From: Shewanellaceae bacterium UBA2521
GTDB lineage: Bacteria; Pseudomonadota; Gammaproteobacteria; Enterobacterales; Shewanellaceae
Direction of reading: 5' to 3'
Assembly: GCA_002341165.1 (NCBI GenBank)
Contig: DDNL01000050.1
Span: 1 to 17,859, forward strand
DNA: 17,859 bases
The notes beneath the pieces are model-generated. The model did not search any database and was not told the DNA's origin. It saw nothing but the letters and a program-made list of their open reading frames with translations. Positions 14,461-17,859 of this stretch are shown in pieces. The position numbers were made by a program, and so were the translations under genes. Each line of letters opens with the position of its first letter. Positions within the stretch are counted from its first letter, which is position 1.

Positions 14461-14482
14461 TATAATCAATCGGTTATTGATT
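14461..14482 (+). promoter_or_regulatory. -10 element and overlapping operator-like repeat of the MFS gene
   Basis: A perfect TATAAT (14461-14466) lies 37 bases before the MFS ATG, with no good -35. It overlaps the left arm of AATCAAT (14464-14470)-CGGTT-ATTGATT (14476-14482), a perfect 7-base inverted repeat. A protein bound there would block polymerase. A poor -35 is common at activator-dependent promoters. Confidence 0.45.
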
Positions 14483-14502
14483 TTATAAATGGGAGTTGAG
14501 CC

Positions 14503-15693
14503 ATGCGTGTTCAGGTCGGGCCATTCTTATGGTCATCGCAGATGTTATTTTACTTTTTCTTTGCTTATGGCATATTTCAATCTTTTTGGTCGGTTTGGCT
14601 CGAATATCAAGAAGTGTCAGTGGGTCTTATTGGTTTAACATTAGGCTGTGGTGCTGTAGTACGAGGCATTGTTAACTTAGTGATTACGCCTCTTTTATCA
14701 AGAGCTTTCTTTTACACCTCAGTTTTATTGTTACTGTCTTTTTTGATTACAGGGTTGCACTTAGCCTCGGATTATGCGTTTTATTTATTTTTGATGACGA
14801 TGTTTGTCAATGTGGTCTTTGCGCCAGTCATTCCTTTAACAGATGCTATTTTCACACAGATGGCCAAGTTAGAATATATTGATTATGGCCGTGTACGTAT
14901 TTGGGGTACGATAGGCTTTATTGCTGGCGTAATGGCTGTGGGGTATATCATTGAGCAATATGGAAAGTATTACATACCTCATGCTTTATGCGCTATTTTA
15001 TTGATTAATTTCGCATGGAGTTTGACGCGACCTCGAGTCAAATCTATACAATCTTTAGCTTTTGCTAAAGCTTCTTGGAAAGATTTAGCTGCATTATTTA
15101 AAGATAGTGTTTGTGCTCGTCTTCTCATTTTAGTTTCGTTATTACAAGCAAGTCATGGAGCTTACTATAGTTTTAGTGCGATTTGGTGGCAGAAGCTTGG
15201 TTTTTCCTACACAGAAATCAGTTATTTTTGGACGTTTTCTATGTTGGTCGAAATTGCTGTATTTGCTTTTGGACAAAAGTTATTAGGCGCTTTGAGGATT
15301 CAGCATTTACTGTATCTTACAGGGTTATCTGTTGTAGTACGTTGGACGATCACAGCTTTTGCTAGTGATAGTTGGTCTATTTTGCTGGCTCAGACATTAC
15401 ATGGTATGACGTATGCGGCCACTCACTTACTTATGATACGTTTTATTCAAGAGTCTGATATATCAAGAGCTGTACCTTTGCAGTCAGCTTACAATGGTTT
15501 ATCTATGTGTCTATTTCTAGGTGGCGCAGCTATGCTTTCAGGCTGGTTATTCGGCTTATTTGAAGGTTATGTCTTTTTGTTTATGGCTTTGTTGGGATTC
15601 CCTGCTTTGATAGTGAGCATAGAGCCTGAATCAAGTTTAAAAAAGGCGTGGTTATTTATTCAAGGGCGGTTTGTCAAAGATAAGGTGCTCTAA
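14503..15693 (+). CDS. MFS transporter, HcaT (3-phenylpropionate permease)-like
   Basis: A 396-residue major-facilitator protein with about 12 predicted transmembrane helices, of usual length for the MFS_1-like/HcaT group. The N-terminal FFFAYGIFQSFWSVWLEYQ and the loop YGRVRIWGTIGFIAGV between helices 4 and 5 match that group. HcaT is a putative 3-phenylpropionate importer in E. coli; substrate here cannot be inferred, since no aromatic-degradation gene is nearby. GGAG lies 8 bases before the ATG. It is monocistronic, with an operator-like repeat over its -10 and a probable terminator downstream. Confidence 0.83.
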   Translation: MRVQVGPFLWSSQMLFYFFFAYGIFQSFWSVWLEYQEVSVGLIGLTLGCGAVVRGIVNLVITPLLSRAFFYTSVLLLLSFLITGLHLASDYAFYLFLMTMFVNVVFAPVIPLTDAIFTQMAKLEYIDYGRVRIWGTIGFIAGVMAVGYIIEQYGKYYIPHALCAILLINFAWSLTRPRVKSIQSLAFAKASWKDLAALFKDSVCARLLILVSLLQASHGAYYSFSAIWWQKLGFSYTEISYFWTFSMLVEIAVFAFGQKLLGALRIQHLLYLTGLSVVVRWTITAFASDSWSILLAQTLHGMTYAATHLLMIRFIQESDISRAVPLQSAYNGLSMCLFLGGAAMLSGWLFGLFEGYVFLFMALLGFPALIVSIEPESSLKKAWLFIQGRFVKDKVL

Positions 15694-15713
15694 GACATTT
15701 CTGTTTAGACGAG

Positions 15714-15745
15714 CGTTGAGGGTATTTTACTTTCAACGTTTATCG
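15714..15745 (+). terminator. Probable terminator after the MFS gene
   Basis: CGTTGAGGGT (15714-15723) pairs with ACTTTCAACG (15729-15738), with two G-T wobbles and loop ATTTT. The tail is TTTATCG, so the T-run is short. Confidence 0.55.
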
Positions 15746-15863
15746 TTTGTGTCGTTTTTCTTCATCATGAGTTGTATATGTGTTCTAAAAGTAGGGAGCG
15801 TTGCATTGCTGCGTTAAAAAAACTTCGCGAGATATAGAAATACGTGATTTGAGATGATAAGAG

Positions 15864-15939
15864 TGGTGGACGATACTGGGCTCGAACCAGTGACCCCCTC
15901 CTTGTAAGGGAGGTGCTCTCCCAACTGAGCTAATCGTCC
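15864..15939 (-). tRNA. tRNA-Val(UAC), copy 3 of operon
   Basis: The minus strand folds as a cloverleaf of 76 nt. The acceptor is GGACGAT/ATCGTCC, the D arm GCTC/GAGC, the anticodon arm CCTCC-CTTACAA-GGAGG (anticodon TAC) and the T arm ACTGG-TTCGAGC-CCAGT. The ACCA end is encoded. It is identical to the copy at 16050-16125. Confidence 0.97.
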
Positions 15940-15958
15940 TTTGGGTAGGTAACTAAAG

Positions 15959-16034
15959 TGGTGGGCGATACCGGGCTCGAACCAGTGACCCCCTCCTTGT
16001 AAGGGAGGTGCTCTCCCAACTGAGCTAATCGCCC
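15959..16034 (-). tRNA. tRNA-Val(UAC), copy 2, variant acceptor stem
   Basis: Same anticodon arm (TAC) and length as its neighbours. The acceptor pair three bases in from each end is changed on both sides (GGGCGAT/ATCGCCC), so pairing is kept. One T-stem pair becomes a G-U wobble (ACTGG/CCGGT). It should still be functional. Confidence 0.96.
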
Positions 16035-16049
16035 ACTTTAGTTGGTTGT

Positions 16050-16125
16050 TGGTGGACGATACTGGGCTCGAACCAGTGACCCCCTCCTTGTAAGGGAGGT
16101 GCTCTCCCAACTGAGCTAATCGTCC
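16050..16125 (-). tRNA. tRNA-Val(UAC), copy 1 of operon
   Basis: First gene of the array in the transcription direction, 76 nt, anticodon TAC, CCA encoded. It lies 16 bases after a consensus -10. Intergenic spacers in the array are 15 and 19 bases. A tRNA-Val array beside gltX is also found in E. coli (valUXY). Confidence 0.97.
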
Positions 16126-16141
16126 TCTTCAACGAGACGCA

Positions 16142-16169
16142 ATTATAAAGATAGAACTCAGACTGTCAA
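16142..16169 (-). promoter_or_regulatory. Consensus sigma-70 promoter of the tRNA-Val operon
   Basis: On the minus strand a perfect TTGACA (16164-16169) and a perfect TATAAT (16142-16147) are 16 bases apart, followed by TGCGTCTCG. The start is predicted near 16135, about 10 bases before the first tRNA. Confidence 0.88.
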
Positions 16170-16244
16170 CGATTAAATGCATATTATTTTGTAAGTGTCT
16201 TTATTTTATGCATTTTGTTTAAAAAATAGCTTAGAATAGAAGAT

Positions 16245-16273
16245 TTGGGATGTAGCCAATAGGCTGGTAGAAT
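16245..16273 (+). promoter_or_regulatory. Probable gltX promoter
   Basis: TTGGGA (16245-16250), a 17-base spacer and TAGAAT (16268-16273). The leader to the gltX ATG would be about 65 bases and carries the inverted repeat described at 16285-16299. Confidence 0.5.
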
Positions 16274-16284
16274 AGGGGAGAAGC

Positions 16285-16299
16285 GATCTAGGGTAGATC
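16285..16299. repeat. Palindrome in the gltX leader
   Basis: GATCTA-GGG-TAGATC is a perfect 6-3-6 palindrome just downstream of the predicted transcription start of gltX. It could be an operator or a small leader hairpin; the short stem without a T-run argues against a terminator. Confidence 0.45.
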
Positions 16300-16344
16300 A
16301 CTTATAACAATAATTTATGACGATATAAGGGTAAATGAAACACC

Positions 16345-17757
16345 ATGACCATTAAAACAAGGTTTGCACCGAGCCCAACAGGTTATCTCCATGTAGGGGG
16401 TGCTCGTACAGCGCTTTATTCTTGGCTTTATGCGCAAGCTCAACAAGGCCAGTTTGTGTTACGTATTGAAGATACAGATATAGAACGTTCAACACAAGAG
16501 GCTATGGATGCGATTATTGAAGGCATGAATTGGCTGGGCTTGACATGGAATGAAGGGCCGCACTATCAAACCAAACGCTTTGATCGCTATCAATCTTTTA
16601 TTGACCAACTTAGACAAGAAGGTAAAGCATACCGTTGTTATTGTTCAAGAGAGCGTCTTGATAACTTAAGAGAAGCGCAAAAAGCAAAAGGTGAAAAGCC
16701 TCGTTACGATGGACATTGTTTAACGCATACACAGCCTGAACAAGAGGGTGACTATGTGATACGCTTTAAAAATCCACAAGAAGGCTCTGTCACCTTCAAA
16801 GATCATGTCCGTGGCACGATTGAAGTGTCTAATCGTGAGTTAGATGATTTAATTATTGCACGTTCAGACGGCACGCCCACTTATAATTTTTGTGTTGTGA
16901 TTGATGACTGGGATATGGGAATTACGCATGTTGTGCGTGGAGAAGACCATATCAATAATACACCTAGACAAATTAATCTTTTAAAGGCATTGGGAGCACC
17001 TATTCCTGAATATGCACATGTGTCTATGATTTTAGGTGACGATGGTACTAAACTTTCGAAGCGTCATGGCGCTGTCAGTGTTTTACAGTACCGCGATGAA
17101 GGATATTTGCCAGAAGCTTTGCTCAATTATTTAGTACGCTTAGGCTGGTCACACGGTGATCAAGAGATTTTTTCCATGGAAGAAATGATTCAATACTTCT
17201 CTTTAGAGCAGATCAACAAAGCTGCCTCTGCTTTTAATACAGAGAAGCTGAACTGGGTAAATCATCAATATATTAAAAATATGCCTAGAGAGAAAGTAGC
17301 AGATTACTTATTGTGGCATATGCAAGGTCAAAACATTGATATGACGCAAGGCCCTGCTTTAACTGATGTGGTTGCTGTTTTAGCTGAACGCGCGCAGACC
17401 TTAAAAGAGATGGCCGCGGCGAGTCGTTATTTTTATGAAGAATACGATGCTTTTGACGAAACAGCAGCGAAAAAGCATTTACGACCAGTTGCCAAAGAAG
17501 CTTTGTTGGCAGTACAGGAAAAGTTAGCGAATTTATCAAACTGGACTGCCGAATCCATTCAACAGGCTATTTCCAATACAGCCACTGAGCTTGATGTGGG
17601 AATGGGTAAAGTCGGTATGCCACTTCGTGTTGCGGTCACAGGAGCAGGGCAGTCGCCGTCACTGGATCAGACTTTATTGATGATTGGCCAGGCTCGTTCT
17701 GTTGAAAGAATCACCAAGGCGCTTAATTTTATAGCAAACAGAGAAAAACAAGCATAA
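16345..17757 (+). CDS. gltX: Glutamyl-tRNA synthetase
   Basis: Class I aminoacyl-tRNA synthetase of 470 residues that charges tRNA-Glu with glutamate. The nucleotide-binding HIGH-type motif is LHVGG (His16) within FAPSPTGYLHVGGARTAL. The KMSKS-type motif is KLSKR (236-240), and HVVRGEDHINNT lies in the catalytic core. Cys98, Cys100, Cys125 and His128 could form the zinc site known in the E. coli enzyme. The C-terminal anticodon-binding region spans about 320-470. AAGGG lies 13 bases before the ATG, longer than usual. A six-codon overlapping ORF begins at 16335 in another frame. It is divergent from the tRNA-Val operon. Confidence 0.97.
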   Translation: MTIKTRFAPSPTGYLHVGGARTALYSWLYAQAQQGQFVLRIEDTDIERSTQEAMDAIIEGMNWLGLTWNEGPHYQTKRFDRYQSFIDQLRQEGKAYRCYCSRERLDNLREAQKAKGEKPRYDGHCLTHTQPEQEGDYVIRFKNPQEGSVTFKDHVRGTIEVSNRELDDLIIARSDGTPTYNFCVVIDDWDMGITHVVRGEDHINNTPRQINLLKALGAPIPEYAHVSMILGDDGTKLSKRHGAVSVLQYRDEGYLPEALLNYLVRLGWSHGDQEIFSMEEMIQYFSLEQINKAASAFNTEKLNWVNHQYIKNMPREKVADYLLWHMQGQNIDMTQGPALTDVVAVLAERAQTLKEMAAASRYFYEEYDAFDETAAKKHLRPVAKEALLAVQEKLANLSNWTAESIQQAISNTATELDVGMGKVGMPLRVAVTGAGQSPSLDQTLLMIGQARSVERITKALNFIANREKQA

Positions 17758-17762
17758 AATCA

Positions 17763-17791
17763 TTGACTCTTGGCTCTGAGGTGCATAGAAT
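17763..17791 (+). promoter_or_regulatory. Promoter of the tRNA-Ala gene
   Basis: TTGACT (17763-17768), a 17-base spacer and TAGAAT (17786-17791) are followed by GCGCCTCGCGG, a GC-rich discriminator typical of stringently controlled stable-RNA promoters. The tRNA starts about 45 bases downstream. An imperfectly placed TCAAGA/TCTTGA repeat (17803-17808, 17824-17829) lies in the leader. Confidence 0.75.
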
Positions 17792-17836
17792 GCGCCTCGC
17801 GGTCAAGAGAAGTTATCTAATAATCTTGAGTGCAGC

Positions 17837-17859
17837 GGGGCTATAGCTCAGCTGGGAGA
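17837..17859 (+). tRNA. tRNA-Ala, 5' part only (cut by window end)
   Basis: The first 23 bases, GGGGCTATAGCTCAGCTGGG and onwards, match the acceptor strand and D arm of gammaproteobacterial tRNA-Ala. E. coli tRNA-Ala(GGC) and tRNA-Ala(UGC) share this start, so the anticodon, and whether an rRNA operon is involved, cannot be told here. Confidence 0.8.

Noticed and set aside
15811..15835. Terminator of the tRNA-Val operon (T7 on the minus strand at 15816-15822)
   Set aside because: The T-run is preceded only by the short self-complementary TCGCGA; no convincing stem, so I do not call it.
15814..16110. 98-codon minus-strand ORF with repeated GEHLPYKEGVTGSSPVSST
   Set aside because: It is the translation of the three tRNA-Val genes and their spacers; the repeated peptide is a well-known artefact of reading through tRNA arrays.
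17285..17539. 84-codon antisense ORF within gltX
   Set aside because: Antisense to the conserved gltX C-terminal region with no independent support.

Overview
This window looks like chromosomal DNA from an AT-rich gammaproteobacterium; I cannot name the genus. The evidence is a complete ybgC-tolQ-tolR-tolA-tolB-pal-cpoB operon in canonical order, tRNA genes that all encode their 3' CCA, and recognisable YciB, XthA, YfaZ-like and DUF2989 proteins. Several tRNA neighbourhoods also match Escherichia coli: tRNA-Lys genes follow cpoB, and tRNA-Val and tRNA-Ala genes flank gltX.

Layout. Positions 1-342 hold three identical tRNA-Lys(UUU) genes on the minus strand with a promoter upstream. Positions 411-5598 hold the minus-strand Tol-Pal operon and its promoter; it encodes the cell-envelope constriction machine of the divisome. 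From 5712 the plus strand carries yciB and xthA, closed by a strong terminator, then a membrane methyltransferase of the isoprenylcysteine carboxyl methyltransferase type. Minus-strand genes follow: a YfaZ-like outer-membrane protein, type I glyceraldehyde-3-phosphate dehydrogenase, and a DUF2989 lipoprotein.

Positions 10718-15740 look the most accessory. They hold an exported DUF4402 protein, a minus-strand ABC exporter of the YojI/SyrD/PvdE type starting with TTG behind a perfect AGGAGG, a 570-base gap with two or three small ORFs, a small DUF4440 (NTF2-like) protein and an HcaT-like MFS transporter. The promoter regions here are rich in ATTGAT/ATCAAT repeats and palindromes, possibly a local regulatory network. 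The most interesting candidate system is the exporter together with a divergent pair of unannotated small ORFs (39 and 42 codons) that overlap by ATGA. This is speculative.

Positions 15864-16169 hold three minus-strand tRNA-Val(UAC) genes under a consensus promoter. gltX (16345-17757) runs divergently from them. The window ends inside a tRNA-Ala gene that has its own promoter. No IS element, CRISPR array, rRNA gene or phage gene was seen.
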